This document shows positions 41,799 through 51,390 of a stretch of 64,000 nucleotides of DNA, piece after piece. Position 1 is the stretch's first letter. The number at the start of each line of letters is the position of its first letter. The notes beneath the pieces are model-generated. The model saw only the letters and a list, made by a program, of their open reading frames with translations, searched no databases and was not told the DNA's origin. The position numbers were made by a program, and so were the translations under genes. Origin of the DNA: an uncultured Oscillospiraceae bacterium (lineage in GTDB: Bacteria > Bacillota > Clostridia > Oscillospirales > Oscillospiraceae); contig CAJUNA010000044.1 of NCBI GenBank assembly GCA_910587645.1, forward strand, positions 18,129 to 82,128, written 5' to 3'.

Positions 41799-43421
41799 AT
41801 GTCCGTCAAATATATTTTTGTCACCGGCGGCGTGGTGTCCGGCTTAGGCAAGGGCATTACCGCCGCATCCCTGGGCCGGCTGCTGAAGCAGCGGGGCCTG
41901 CGGGTGAAGGTCCAAAAGCTGGACCCCTACCTTAACGTAGACCCCGGCACCATGAACCCCTACCAACACGGCGAGGTCTTCGTCACCGATGATGGTGCGG
42001 AAACGGACCTGGACCTGGGCCACTATGAGCGGTTCATCGACGAAAATCTGGACGTGAACTCCTCCGTGTCCTCCGGCAAGGTGTACTGGGACGTCCTCAA
42101 CCGGGAACGCCGGGGGGATTACCTGGGAGGCACGGTGCAGATCATCCCCCACATCACCGGAGAGATCAAACGCCGCATCTACCAGCTCGACACACCGGAC
42201 GCGGACGTGGCCATTGTGGAGATCGGCGGTACGGTGGGGGATATCGAGAGCCAGCCTTTCCTGGAATCCATCCGGCAGGTGGCGGCGGAGCGGGGGCGGC
42301 ATAACGTCATGTTTATCCACGTCTCCCTGATTGTCTCCATCCCCGGCACCGGGGAGCTGAAAAGTAAGCCCACCCAGCATTCCGCCAAGGAACTGCTGAG
42401 CCTGGGGATCCAGCCGGATGTCATCATGTGCCGCTCCGATACAGCGGTTCCCCAGGAGATCCTGGAAAAAATATCCCTTTTCTGCAACATTCCCGTAGAA
42501 AACGCCATTCCCAACCTGACCGCCGGCCTGTTGTACGAGGTGCCGCTGATGCTGGAGCGGGAGGGGTTGGCGGACGTGGTGGTCCGGCGGCTGGGGCTGA
42601 TCTGCCACATGCCGGATCTGACCGAATGGGCCACCATGGTTCATCGGGCGAAGCATCCCTCTGGGACGGTGGAAATCGCCCTGGTGGGCAAATATGTGGC
42701 CCTGCACGACGCGTACCTCTCCGTTGTGGAAGCCCTGACCCACGGCGGCATTGCCAATGGCGTGAAGGTGGACATCCGCTGGATTGACAGCGAGACGGTA
42801 ACGGAGGAAAACGCCGCTAAGCTCCTCTCCGGCTGCGCTGGGGTTTTAGTTCCCGGCGGCTTCGGAAGCCGGGGCGTGGAGGGAAAAATCAGCGCCATCC
42901 GGTATGCCAGGGAAAACAAAATCCCCTTCCTGGGCATCTGCCTGGGGATGCAGATGGCTGTGGTGGAACTGGCCCGCCACGCGGGGCTGGCCGGGGCGCA
43001 CTCCAGTGAACTGGCCCCCCACACACCCTATCCGGTCATTGATCTGATGCCGGACCAGGCCGGGGTCACGGAGAAAGGGGGCACCATGCGGCTGGGCAGC
43101 TACCCCTGCATCCTGACGGCGGGGAGCAAGGCCGCCGCAGCCTATGGGGCAGAGCGCGTTGACGAGCGGCACCGCCACCGTTACGAGTTCAGCAACGCCT
43201 ACCGCCAGGCTTTGGCGGACGCGGGGCTGCGGCTGTCCGGCCTGTCCCCGGACGGGCGGCTGGTGGAAATCGTGGAGCTGCCGGATCATCCCTGGTTTGT
43301 GGGCGTCCAGTTCCATCCGGAGCTGAAAAGCCGTCCCAACCGCGCCCACCCGCTGTTCCGGGAGTTCATCGCCGCCGCCTGCCGGGCGAAAGGCGGGGAG
43401 CCTACCCAAGGCAGCCTGTGA
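41799..43421 (+). CDS. pyrG: CTP synthase
   Basis: A 540-residue amidoligase that makes CTP from UTP, ATP and glutamine. The synthetase P-loop is GGVVSGLGKGITAASLG at residue 9-25; KLDPYLNVDPGTMNPYQHGE follows. The glutaminase domain holds the nucleophile cysteine in LGICLGMQ and a terminal HPEL. ATG 41799 (MSVKYIFVTGG) follows GGAGGAAAA. The gene ends convergently with pstB. Confidence 0.97.
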   Translation: MSVKYIFVTGGVVSGLGKGITAASLGRLLKQRGLRVKVQKLDPYLNVDPGTMNPYQHGEVFVTDDGAETDLDLGHYERFIDENLDVNSSVSSGKVYWDVLNRERRGDYLGGTVQIIPHITGEIKRRIYQLDTPDADVAIVEIGGTVGDIESQPFLESIRQVAAERGRHNVMFIHVSLIVSIPGTGELKSKPTQHSAKELLSLGIQPDVIMCRSDTAVPQEILEKISLFCNIPVENAIPNLTAGLLYEVPLMLEREGLADVVVRRLGLICHMPDLTEWATMVHRAKHPSGTVEIALVGKYVALHDAYLSVVEALTHGGIANGVKVDIRWIDSETVTEENAAKLLSGCAGVLVPGGFGSRGVEGKISAIRYARENKIPFLGICLGMQMAVVELARHAGLAGAHSSELAPHTPYPVIDLMPDQAGVTEKGGTMRLGSYPCILTAGSKAAAAYGAERVDERHRHRYEFSNAYRQALADAGLRLSGLSPDGRLVEIVELPDHPWFVGVQFHPELKSRPNRAHPLFREFIAAACRAKGGEPTQGSL

Positions 43422-44163
43422 GATACGCTTCTGTCCGCCGGTCTCTGGGCATGGAGAAAAGGCGTTCCGTAGGGCCGCGCTCCACCACCTCGCCGTTCAG
43501 GAAAAAGGCCGTCCGGCTGCTGACCCGCGCCGCCTGCCGCATATTGTGGGTCACCAGGACGATTGTGTAGCGGTCCTTCAACGTTCCCAGCAGCGTCTCG
43601 ATCCGCCCGGTGGAGATGGGGTCCAGGGCGCTGGTGGCTTCGTCCATCAGCAGTACCTCCGGCTCCACCGCCAAGGCCCGGGCGATGCACAGCCGCTGCT
43701 GCTGCCCGCCGGAAAGGCCTAGGGCGGGGCGCTTGAGCCGGTTGGCCACCTCCTCCCAGATGGCGGCGGCCCGAAGGGATCGCTCTACCGTCTCGTCCAG
43801 GGCGCTGCGGCTCCGGATGCCGTGGAGACGGGGGCCATATGCCACGTTGTCATAGATGGACATGGGAAAGAGATTGGGCTTTTGAAACACCATCCCAATC
43901 CGGCGGCGCAGCGCCGCCACATCCCGTCCTTTTTGATAGATTTCCTCCCCGTGGAAGGTCAGGGAGCCTTCCGCCCTGGCTCCGGGGATGAGGTCATTCA
44001 TCCGGTTCAGGCACCGCAGAAAGGTGGATTTTCCACACCCAGACGGCCCAATCAGGGCCGTCACTTTTTTTGCCGGAATGTCCAGGTGGATGCTCCGTAG
44101 GGCTTGAACCGGGCCGTAATAAAAATCCAGGCCCCGGGCAGACAGGATAATTTGCTCAGACAC
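43402..44163 (-). CDS. pstB: Phosphate ABC transporter ATP-binding protein
   Basis: A 253-residue ABC ATPase that drives phosphate import. Walker A is GPSGCGKST, the signature LSGGQQQRL and Walker B LLMDEATSALDP. GTG 44163 (MSEQIILSARG) follows GGAAGGAGGG and overlaps the pstA end. The last base range overlaps the pyrG stop on the other strand. The whole order pstSCAB is intact, but no phoU follows. Confidence 0.95.
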   Translation of the reverse strand: MSEQIILSARGLDFYYGPVQALRSIHLDIPAKKVTALIGPSGCGKSTFLRCLNRMNDLIPGARAEGSLTFHGEEIYQKGRDVAALRRRIGMVFQKPNLFPMSIYDNVAYGPRLHGIRSRSALDETVERSLRAAAIWEEVANRLKRPALGLSGGQQQRLCIARALAVEPEVLLMDEATSALDPISTGRIETLLGTLKDRYTIVLVTHNMRQAARVSSRTAFFLNGEVVERGPTERLFSMPRDRRTEAYLTGCLG

Positions 44164-45001
44164 GCCGCGCCCTCCTTCCAACCGCCGCCGCGAGGAAATT
44201 GATTGCGGCGGTGAGAAAGAGCAGCACAGTCGCCACGGCAAAAGCCGCGCCGAAATCCGCCCGCTCCTTGGCGTAGACGTACAGCGCCGTTGACAGCGTT
44301 GCGCCGGAGGCGTCCAGGGCGCTTTGCAGGCTGGAGAAATCCTGCATTACCATGGAAAGCCCGGCGGTATACATCAGCACGGCGGTTTCCCCCACCACCC
44401 GGCCCGCCGCTAAAATGCAGCCGGTGACGATACCGTCCACCGATGCAGGGAGGATAAGCGTGCGGATCATGAGCCATTTGCCGGCGCCCAAACCCAAGGC
44501 GCCCTCCCGGTAGGAGCGCGGCGCGGCCTTCAGGCTCTCCTGGGTGGTACGCAGAACAGTAGGCAGGGTCATGACAGACAAGGTCAGAGACCCTGCCAGC
44601 AGCGTCTTTTGCAGGCCCAGCTTGTCACAGAACACCAGCGCGCCAATCATGGCGTAGAGAATGGATGGAACACCGGAGAGAACCCCGGCGGCAAAGGCTA
44701 CGCCCTCCACAAACAGGTGGTTCCGGGCGTATTCCGTCAGATAGACCGCCGCGCCCACGCCCACAGGTAGCACCACCGCCAGGGACACGGCGATTACCAC
44801 CAAGGTATTGACAATACTGGGCAGGATGCCTGCCGTCCCCCCCAGGATGCTCTCCTGTCCTGTCAGAAATTTCCAACTCAGCTCCGGCGCGCCCCGGAAA
44901 CCGGCATACCCCGCCAGGGCCAGCAGAAGCGCCGACACCGCGCCCGCGCTGAGCCACAGCAGGGCCTTGGCGGCGAAGTCACGGATATGCCTGGGGGTCA
45001 T
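44156..45001 (-). CDS. pstA: Phosphate ABC transporter permease PstA
   Basis: A 281-residue membrane permease of the PstA type, with six hydrophobic segments. The EAA-like cytoplasmic loop reads ALGLGAGKWLMIRTLILPASVDG. It starts with an ATGA overlap of the pstC stop and is followed by pstB. Together with PstC it forms the phosphate channel. Confidence 0.93.
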   Translation of the reverse strand: MTPRHIRDFAAKALLWLSAGAVSALLLALAGYAGFRGAPELSWKFLTGQESILGGTAGILPSIVNTLVVIAVSLAVVLPVGVGAAVYLTEYARNHLFVEGVAFAAGVLSGVPSILYAMIGALVFCDKLGLQKTLLAGSLTLSVMTLPTVLRTTQESLKAAPRSYREGALGLGAGKWLMIRTLILPASVDGIVTGCILAAGRVVGETAVLMYTAGLSMVMQDFSSLQSALDASGATLSTALYVYAKERADFGAAFAVATVLLFLTAAINFLAAAVGRRARRV

Positions 45002-45867
45002 GGCCGCCCCCCTTTCCGGTGGGCCAGGTGGAGCAGGGCGTTCATGAGAACCACCAGCACAAACAGCACCAGGCCGATGGACAGCAGCGCCCGCTGCCGC
45101 AGGCTCCCGGCGGCGGCATAGCCAAGCTCCATGGCGATGCCGGTGGTCAGAAGCCGGACGCTTCCCAGCAGGGTGGGCATGTTAGCCACGTTGCCCGCCA
45201 CCATCAGGACGGCCATCGCCTCCCCAACGGCACGGCCAATACCCAGCGCCACCGCTGCCAAAACACCGCTTCCGGCGGCGGGCAGGGTGACTTGAAACCA
45301 GGTCTCCGCCTCCGTTGCCCCCAAGGCGAAGCTGGCTTCCTCATACGCCGCAGGCACCGCCGCCAGGGCGTCCTCCGCCAGCTCTACCACCGGCGGCAGG
45401 ATCATTACCGCCAGCACCAGCACCACCGCCAGCAGGCTGTCCCCCGCCGGAAGCCCCAGCCGTTCCCTCAGGAAAGGGATCAGCACCGTCATGCCCACCA
45501 ATCCACAGACCACCGATGGCACCCCCGCCAGCAGCCGTACTAACTGCCGCACACACGCCGCTACGCCTTTCGGCGCCGCTTTCGCCAAAAACAGGGCGGT
45601 CAGCAGCCCCAGCGGTACTGCCAGCGCCGCCGCCCCCGCCGCACCGTAAATGGAAGCCAGCAGCAGCGGCAGGATGCCGAATTGGGGGGCGGCCCGGTTT
45701 GCCGAATCCCATACCCGGCCCAGCAGAAATTCCTTCAAGCCTATCTCCCGGATAGCAGGCAGGCCGGAGGACAGAAAAAACGCCGTCAACAGCAGCAGCA
45801 GCGCCGCCGCCGCCAGGGCGCAGAGGAAAAATACCGCCTGCGCCGCCCGCTCACCCGCCCGGCTCAT
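44998..45867 (-). CDS. pstC: Phosphate ABC transporter permease PstC
   Basis: A 289-residue membrane permease of the PstC type. The loop YEEASFALGATEAETWFQVTL is the EAA-like contact with PstB. ATG 45867 (MSRAGERAAQ) overlaps the pstS stop in an ATGA arrangement. Six hydrophobic segments are visible. Confidence 0.92.
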   Translation of the reverse strand: MSRAGERAAQAVFFLCALAAAALLLLLTAFFLSSGLPAIREIGLKEFLLGRVWDSANRAAPQFGILPLLLASIYGAAGAAALAVPLGLLTALFLAKAAPKGVAACVRQLVRLLAGVPSVVCGLVGMTVLIPFLRERLGLPAGDSLLAVVLVLAVMILPPVVELAEDALAAVPAAYEEASFALGATEAETWFQVTLPAAGSGVLAAVALGIGRAVGEAMAVLMVAGNVANMPTLLGSVRLLTTGIAMELGYAAAGSLRQRALLSIGLVLFVLVVLMNALLHLAHRKGGRP

Positions 45868-46637
45868 GGCTCCCCCTCCCACGCTGGAGCAACGCCGGAC
45901 AGGGGGAGATACTTTGCCCCCTCTTCGCCTGTGGCAAATTCCAGAAAAGCGGCGGCGGCTTCGCTGAGGGGATTGTCCCGGCAGGTGACCAGGAGGAAGG
46001 GCCTGTGCAACAGGCAGTCCAGCGGAATAACCGCCACGGTCTCATTTACTGCGCTCCTGGAAACATAGCCGATGGCGTTAGGGTTGCCCGCCACATTGCC
46101 CAGCACATCGCCAGTGGAGCAGTATTCGTTGGTGTAGGCGCACTGGCCGGCGATTCCAAAAGTTTCTTCAAAAGCGTCCCGTGTGCCGGAACCTGCCTCC
46201 CGGCCATAGACGGCGATGGGCCGGCCCTCTCCGCCAAGGTCGCTCCACCAGCGGAGCTTTCCGGTAAATATCCCCGCCAGGGTTCCGGCGGACATTGTCC
46301 GCACGGGATTGTCTGGGTGGACGATAACCACGATCTCATCCCAGGCCAACAGATGGCCTTCCGCTCCCCGGGCAATTTCCTCCGCCGTCAAAGCGCGGCT
46401 GGACAGGCCAATGTCGCAAACCCCGGACAGCGCCCCCTCAATCCCCGCTCCAGAGCCGGAACCGGAGCAGTTGATCCGGATGTCAGGCCGTTTTTCCGCA
46501 AATACTTCCCGCAGTACGGAAACCGCTTCGCTCATGGCGCTGGAGCCGTCCAGATTCACCGCACCCACCGCCCCGCCGCCGCAGGCGGCCAGCACCGCCG
46601 CCAGCAGCAGGATCCCAAAGGCATACCCTTTTTTCAC
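45864..46637 (-). CDS. pstS: Phosphate-binding lipoprotein PstS
   Basis: A 257-residue secreted phosphate-binding protein. The lipobox LAAC at residues 16-19 in AAVLAACGGG anchors it to the membrane. Phosphate contacts are expected at DGSSAMSEA and SGSGSGAGIEGA, with GREAGSGTRDAFEETFG later. It is shorter than many PstS proteins. A GTG start at 46637 follows AAGGAGATG. First of the pst operon. Confidence 0.93.
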   Translation of the reverse strand: MKKGYAFGILLLAAVLAACGGGAVGAVNLDGSSAMSEAVSVLREVFAEKRPDIRINCSGSGSGAGIEGALSGVCDIGLSSRALTAEEIARGAEGHLLAWDEIVVIVHPDNPVRTMSAGTLAGIFTGKLRWWSDLGGEGRPIAVYGREAGSGTRDAFEETFGIAGQCAYTNEYCSTGDVLGNVAGNPNAIGYVSRSAVNETVAVIPLDCLLHRPFLLVTCRDNPLSEAAAAFLEFATGEEGAKYLPLSGVAPAWEGEP

Positions 46638-46664
46638 CCGCCCATCTCCTTTTTCTTCAAATAG

Positions 46665-46696
46665 AAACCGCAGCCGGGAGTGTCCGGCTGCGGTTT
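46665..46696 (-). terminator. Terminator between rpiB and pstS
   Basis: Thirteen perfect pairs (46665-46677 with 46684-46696), then TTTCTATTT on the minus strand. Any pst promoter must overlap or follow it, since only about 30 bases separate it from pstS. Confidence 0.78.
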
Positions 46697-46754
46697 TCGC
46701 AGATCCCTTATGGTATTGTATAGGCTCCTGCCTTGTCCTATGACGGAAAGGCGG

Positions 46755-47195
46755 TCAGCGGTTTTCCGCCGCCGCGATCTTGTCGATGCGCCGCTGGTGG
46801 CGTCCGCCTTCGAACGCGAAGGTCAAAAACGCCGTTACAATCTGCCGCGCCATCAGCGGGCCTACTACCCCCGCCCCCAGGCCCAGGACGTTGGCGTTAT
46901 TGTGCCGCCGGGTCATTTCCGCGCTCCATGGCTCGCCGCACAGGGCGCAGCGGATGCCCTTGACCTTGTTGGCGGTGATGGACGCGCCGATGCCGGTGGT
47001 ACAGATGACAATGCCCCGCTCACATTTCCCCTCCGCCACCGCACGGGCGGCGGGTTCGCAAAAATCCGCGTAGTCGCAGCTCTCCAGGCCATGGCACCCA
47101 AAATCCTCCACCTCATGACCCTCTTCCGTGAGCCACTGAGACAAATCCTGCTTCAGTGCATAGCCGCCGTGGTCGGACGCAATGGCAATTTTCAT
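46755..47195 (-). CDS. rpiB: Ribose-5-phosphate isomerase B
   Basis: A 146-residue isomerase that interconverts ribose 5-phosphate and ribulose 5-phosphate. It starts MKIAIASDHGGYALK and holds GIVICTTGIGASITANKVKGIR, the phosphate-binding and catalytic cysteine region; HNNANVLGLGAGV is also typical. It follows dnaJ by 24 bases and is followed by a terminator. Confidence 0.95.
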   Translation of the reverse strand: MKIAIASDHGGYALKQDLSQWLTEEGHEVEDFGCHGLESCDYADFCEPAARAVAEGKCERGIVICTTGIGASITANKVKGIRCALCGEPWSAEMTRRHNNANVLGLGAGVVGPLMARQIVTAFLTFAFEGGRHQRRIDKIAAAENR

Positions 47196-47219
47196 GATGA
47201 TTCCTCCCCCTGTTTTTCG

Positions 47220-48362
47220 TCAGTTCTTAAAGCGGTCAAACCAGCTTTTACGCTCTTTGTAGTTCTGCTCTTTCAAGGTCTCGCTAAACTTGCGGAGGGC
47301 CTCCTTCTGCTCCCGGTTGAGACCCCGGGGGGTTTCGATGTGTACCGTGACGAACTGGTCGCCCCGGCCCCGGCCGTTGACGTTGGGGATGCCCTTCCCC
47401 TTCAGGCGGAAGGTGCTGCCGGTCTGGGTTCCCTCAGGCAGGGTATAGGACACCTTGCCGTCAATGGTGGGAATCTCCATCTCGCCGCCCAGCACCGCCT
47501 GGGTAAAGGTGATGGGCGCATCGCAGTATACATCGGCCCCGTCCCGGCGGAAAAGCTGGTGGGGCTGGACGGTAATCACAATCTGCAAGTCCCCCGCAGG
47601 CCCGCCGTTCTTCCCGGCGTTGCCCTGGCCCCGCAGGGAGATAATCTGCCGGTCATCGATGCCTGCCGGGATGGAGACCTTGACGGTCTTTTTCTTTCTG
47701 GTCTGGCCGGAGCCGCCGCAGGCCTTGCAGGGATTGCTGATGATTTTCCCCTTGCCGCCGCAGCGGGGACATGGCCCGGTGGTGGCAAATACGCCCATAG
47801 GCGTCTGCCGCCGCTGCTGGACCGTACCGGAGCCGCCGCAGTTGGTACAGGTCTCCGGGCTGGTGCCGGGGGCCGCGCCAGCGCCCTTGCAGGTCTCGCA
47901 CTGCTCCACCCGCTCCAGGGTGACTTCCTTCTCACAGCCAAAGGCGGCCTCTTCAAATGTAACCGTCAGCCCCATGCGCAGGCTTTCGCCCCGCTGGGGG
48001 CCGTTGCGGGTTCTGGCCCCGCCGCCGAAGCCTCCCCCGAAAAAGCTGCCGAAAATGTCCCCTAAATCCCCAAAATCGAAGCCACCATCGAACCCGCCGC
48101 CATAACCGCCGTTCTGGGCGGCATAGTTGGGGTCTACGCCGGCGAAGCCGAACTGGTCGTACCGGGAACGTTTATCGCTGTTGCTGAGAACCTCATAGGC
48201 CTCGTTGACCTCCTTGAACCGGGCCTCGGCAGCCTTATCGCCGGGGTGCAGGTCGGGATGGTTCTCCTTGGCCAGCTTGCGGTAAGCTTTTTTGATATCT
48301 GCGTCCGCGGCGGTCTTGGACACGCCCAGGACTTCGTAATAATCTCGTTTCTGATCTGCCAT
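47220..48362 (-). CDS. dnaJ: Chaperone DnaJ
   Basis: A 380-residue type I DnaJ that delivers clients to DnaK. The J domain has HPD at 35-37 (ENHPDLHPGDK). A Gly/Phe region follows. Four zinc-finger repeats are present: CETCKGAG, CTNCGGSG, CPRCGGKG and CKACGGSG. It is read in the same direction as dnaK but is separated by an alpha/beta hydrolase gene and terminator-like hairpins, so it may not be under CIRCE control. Confidence 0.96.
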   Translation of the reverse strand: MADQKRDYYEVLGVSKTAADADIKKAYRKLAKENHPDLHPGDKAAEARFKEVNEAYEVLSNSDKRSRYDQFGFAGVDPNYAAQNGGYGGGFDGGFDFGDLGDIFGSFFGGGFGGGARTRNGPQRGESLRMGLTVTFEEAAFGCEKEVTLERVEQCETCKGAGAAPGTSPETCTNCGGSGTVQQRRQTPMGVFATTGPCPRCGGKGKIISNPCKACGGSGQTRKKKTVKVSIPAGIDDRQIISLRGQGNAGKNGGPAGDLQIVITVQPHQLFRRDGADVYCDAPITFTQAVLGGEMEIPTIDGKVSYTLPEGTQTGSTFRLKGKGIPNVNGRGRGDQFVTVHIETPRGLNREQKEALRKFSETLKEQNYKERKSWFDRFKN

Positions 48363-48399
48363 GCTCTCTCACATCCAATCTGTCACAAAACACTCCAAA

Positions 48400-48425
48400 T
48401 GGGGCGGGGAGCTTTCCCCGTCCCA
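48400..48425 (-). terminator. Hairpin between the hydrolase gene and dnaJ
   Basis: GGGGCGGGGA pairs with TCCCCGTCCC around a short loop. No clear T run; it could still lower read-through into dnaJ. Confidence 0.5.
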
Positions 48426-48439
48426 TTGGCTGAACGACC

Positions 48440-49366
48440 TTACGCATAGCCAAGGAAGTTCCAAATAGTATCCATGTATTTTTTTGCTTCTTCAATTCTT
48501 GGAAAATGCCCGCTGTTTTCAAAAACTGCCTGCCGCACATTTTGCGCATGATTCATAATATACTCTATTTGGTTCTTTGTACATGCAGGATCATACTTTC
48601 CGTTCACCAACAGCATCGGGGCAGCAATCTCTGGGATGACCGGCAAAAGGTTGTCAGTCATCCGCGCCTTTTGGGGCAAAGAGCCGTCTGGCGCCGGTGG
48701 TTTTTCCAGCAATTTCGTCAAATGCCGCTCTCCCTTTGACCACATTTCATCTGTAATATCAGAGGTGTCCATACACATGTGATATTCTTCAAAGGAAATG
48801 CCATGTAGATAAAACCGTAGTTCCATATCCGTGACATAGCCGAGCAGGGCTGATAAATCCCACACCACTTCCGCCTTATCTGGATAGTCTGCCAACTTAA
48901 TTTTTTCACACAGCCCGGCTGCCTCTTGGTTGTGCAGGCTATTGATGTGCGCGCTCAAATATTCGGCAGTTGCCTTTGCAGAGTCCTCAAACCACAGGGA
49001 AGGGCATTCCAGGATCATCTTATGGATGGACTTTGGATAGGCGTGTGCGTACAAAACGGCAAGCATACCGCCATAAGAATGGCCAAGGATGCTCCATTTT
49101 TCTATGCCCAGAAGCTTCCGCATTTCCTCAATCATTTCGATCTGATATCCCATGCTGTAGCTTTCCTTTTCGGCAATAGCTTCGGAGCGCAGCACCCCTA
49201 ACTGGTCGAATATGACCACCTTCATTTTCTCGCTTAACGCCCTTGCCTGGTTCACGAAATCCAGACAGCTTGCGCCCGGGCCTCCATGAAGGTACAGCAG
49301 CGTACCGTCATATTCCGCGCCATATATTTCATACCAGATTTTTTTGCCCCAAATATCCATAAACAT
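48440..49366 (-). CDS. Alpha/beta hydrolase (proline iminopeptidase-like)
   Basis: A 308-residue alpha/beta-fold hydrolase. Oxyanion-hole motif HGGPGASCLDFV, nucleophile elbow GHSYGGM and terminal histidine in NSGHFPRIEEA form the likely triad with an Asp in NGKYDPACT. It resembles the proline-iminopeptidase/esterase group; the substrate is open. Base composition is clearly more AT-rich than the neighbouring dnaK and dnaJ, which suggests acquisition by transfer. ATG 49366 has AAGGAAGG upstream. Confidence 0.82.
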   Translation of the reverse strand: MFMDIWGKKIWYEIYGAEYDGTLLYLHGGPGASCLDFVNQARALSEKMKVVIFDQLGVLRSEAIAEKESYSMGYQIEMIEEMRKLLGIEKWSILGHSYGGMLAVLYAHAYPKSIHKMILECPSLWFEDSAKATAEYLSAHINSLHNQEAAGLCEKIKLADYPDKAEVVWDLSALLGYVTDMELRFYLHGISFEEYHMCMDTSDITDEMWSKGERHLTKLLEKPPAPDGSLPQKARMTDNLLPVIPEIAAPMLLVNGKYDPACTKNQIEYIMNHAQNVRQAVFENSGHFPRIEEAKKYMDTIWNFLGYA

Positions 49367-49417
49367 ACTGGCGTCCTTCCTTTGCAAGAGACTCGGGCGT
49401 TTTAACATTTTTTAAAC

Positions 49418-49500
49418 ATGCCCCGGCAGTCCGCCAGGCCAGGAATTGCAAATTGCGCCTGGGAAAGGATTTTGGCAGGGCTTGGCGGACTGCTGGGCAT
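49418..49500 (-). terminator. Large inverted repeat after dnaK
   Basis: Arms of about 21 bases (49418-49439 and 49480-49500) are nearly perfect complements around a 40-base loop. It lies within 10 bases of the dnaK stop and probably ends the hrcA operon. The long loop is unusual. Confidence 0.6.
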
Positions 49501-49508
49501 GCCAGTTC

Positions 49509-51344
49509 TTATTTGTTCTCGCCGTCCTCGTCCACGACCTTGTAATCCGCATCGTAGAACTGCTGGCCGGGCTGGCCGCCCATGTCCGGCCCAGGGCCTG
49601 CCTGGGGACCGCCCGCCTGCTGGTAGAGCTTCTCGCTGACGGCGAAGAAGGCCTGTTGGAGGGCTTCCGTATCGGCCTTGATGGCGGCGGTGTCCTCGCC
49701 CTTCAGGGTCTCCTTCAGCTTGTCGATGGCGCTCTGGACGCCGGCCTTGTCGCCCTCGGGAATCTTGTCGCCCATTTCACCCAGGGTCTTTTCCGCCTGA
49801 TAGACCATCTGGTCGGCACTGTTGCGGACCTCCACGGACTCCTTGATCCGGGCGTCCTCGGCGGCATACTGCTCCGCTTCCTTGACGGCCTTTTCAATGT
49901 CGTCCTTGCTCATGTTGGTGGAAGAAGTGATGGTGATGTGCTGTTCCTTGCCGGTACCCAGGTCCTTGGCGGAGACGTTGACAATGCCGTTGGCGTCAAT
50001 GTCGAAGGTGACTTCGATCTGGGGGACGCCTCTCCGGGCCGGGGCGATGCCGTCCAGGTGGAAGTGGCCCAGGCTCTTGTTGGCCGCGGCCATCTCCCGC
50101 TCGCCCTGGAGGACGTTGACCTCCACGGAGGTCTGATTGTCGGCGGCGGTGGAGAAAATCTGGCTCTTGCGCACAGGAATGGTGGTGTTGCGCTCAATGA
50201 GACGGGTGCATACGCCGCCCATGGTCTCGATGCCCAGGGACAGGGGGGTCACGTCCAGCAGCAGCAGGCCTTCCACATCGCCGGTGAGGACGCCCGCCTG
50301 GATGGCCGCGCCCATGGCAACGCACTCATCAGGGTTGATGCCCTTGAAACCGTCTTTGCCGGTGATCTTTTTCACCGCTTCCTGCACGGCGGGAATACGG
50401 CTGGAGCCGCCCACCAGCAGAACCTTGGCAATATCGCTGCCGGAGAGGCCCGCATCGCTCATGGCCTGCCGCACAGGACCCATGGTGGCCTCCACCAGAT
50501 GGGCGGTCAGCTCGTTGAACTTCGCCCGGGTAAGGGTCACATCCAGGTGCTTGGGGCCGGTGGCATCGGCGGTGATATAGGGCAGGTTAATGTTGGAGGT
50601 GGTGACGCCGGACAGTTCGATCTTGGCTTTCTCGGCGGCCTCCTTAAGCCGCTGCATGGCCACCTTGTCGCCGGAGAGGTCGATGCCTTCGGCTTTCTTG
50701 AACTCGGCCACCAGGTATTTCATGACGCACTCGTCAAAGTCATCACCGCCCAGGCGGTTGTTGCCGGCGGTAGCCAGAACCTCGATAATGCCATCGCCAA
50801 TCTCCAATACGGACACATCGAAGGTGCCGCCGCCCAGGTCGTAAACCATGATCTTCTGATCCACTTCCTTGTCCAGGCCGTAGGCCAGGGCCGCTGCGGT
50901 AGGCTCGTTGATAATGCGCTTGACCTCCAGGCCGGCAATCTTACCGGCGTCCTTGGTGGCCTGGCGCTGGGAGTCGGTGAAGTAGGCGGGGACGGTAATG
51001 ACCGCCTCCGTGACGGTGTGGCCCAGATAGCCCTCGGCGTCCGCCTTCAGCTTTTGCAGGATCATAGCGGATATTTCCTGAGGGGTGGAGCTTTTGCCAT
51101 CAATATTGACGCGGTAATCGCTGCCCATTTCCCGCTTGATGGAGGAGATGGTGCGGTCGGGGTTGGTGATAGCCTGGCGTTTGGCAACCTGGCCCACCAT
51201 GCGCTCGCCGGTTTTGGAGAAGGCCACGACCGATGGGGTAGTACGGTTGCCCTCCGCGTTGGCGATGACAACAGCTTCGCCGCCTTCCATAACGGCCACG
51301 CAGGAGTTGGTCGTACCTAAATCGATACCAATTACTTTAGACAT
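49509..51344 (-). CDS. dnaK: Chaperone DnaK
   Basis: A 611-residue Hsp70. The nucleotide domain begins VIGIDLGTTNSCVAVMEG; VYDLGGGTFDVSVLEIGDG and LLVGGSSRIPAVQ follow. The substrate domain and an acidic C-terminal tail (GPDMGGQPGQQFYDADYK) are present. It follows grpE by 46 bases in the CIRCE-controlled operon. The C-terminal tail is full length. Confidence 0.97.
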   Translation of the reverse strand: MSKVIGIDLGTTNSCVAVMEGGEAVVIANAEGNRTTPSVVAFSKTGERMVGQVAKRQAITNPDRTISSIKREMGSDYRVNIDGKSSTPQEISAMILQKLKADAEGYLGHTVTEAVITVPAYFTDSQRQATKDAGKIAGLEVKRIINEPTAAALAYGLDKEVDQKIMVYDLGGGTFDVSVLEIGDGIIEVLATAGNNRLGGDDFDECVMKYLVAEFKKAEGIDLSGDKVAMQRLKEAAEKAKIELSGVTTSNINLPYITADATGPKHLDVTLTRAKFNELTAHLVEATMGPVRQAMSDAGLSGSDIAKVLLVGGSSRIPAVQEAVKKITGKDGFKGINPDECVAMGAAIQAGVLTGDVEGLLLLDVTPLSLGIETMGGVCTRLIERNTTIPVRKSQIFSTAADNQTSVEVNVLQGEREMAAANKSLGHFHLDGIAPARRGVPQIEVTFDIDANGIVNVSAKDLGTGKEQHITITSSTNMSKDDIEKAVKEAEQYAAEDARIKESVEVRNSADQMVYQAEKTLGEMGDKIPEGDKAGVQSAIDKLKETLKGEDTAAIKADTEALQQAFFAVSEKLYQQAGGPQAGPGPDMGGQPGQQFYDADYKVVDEDGENK

Positions 51345-51390
51345 AGTGTTTGTCCTCCTAAATATATAGAAAAATTTTTATTAACGGAAT

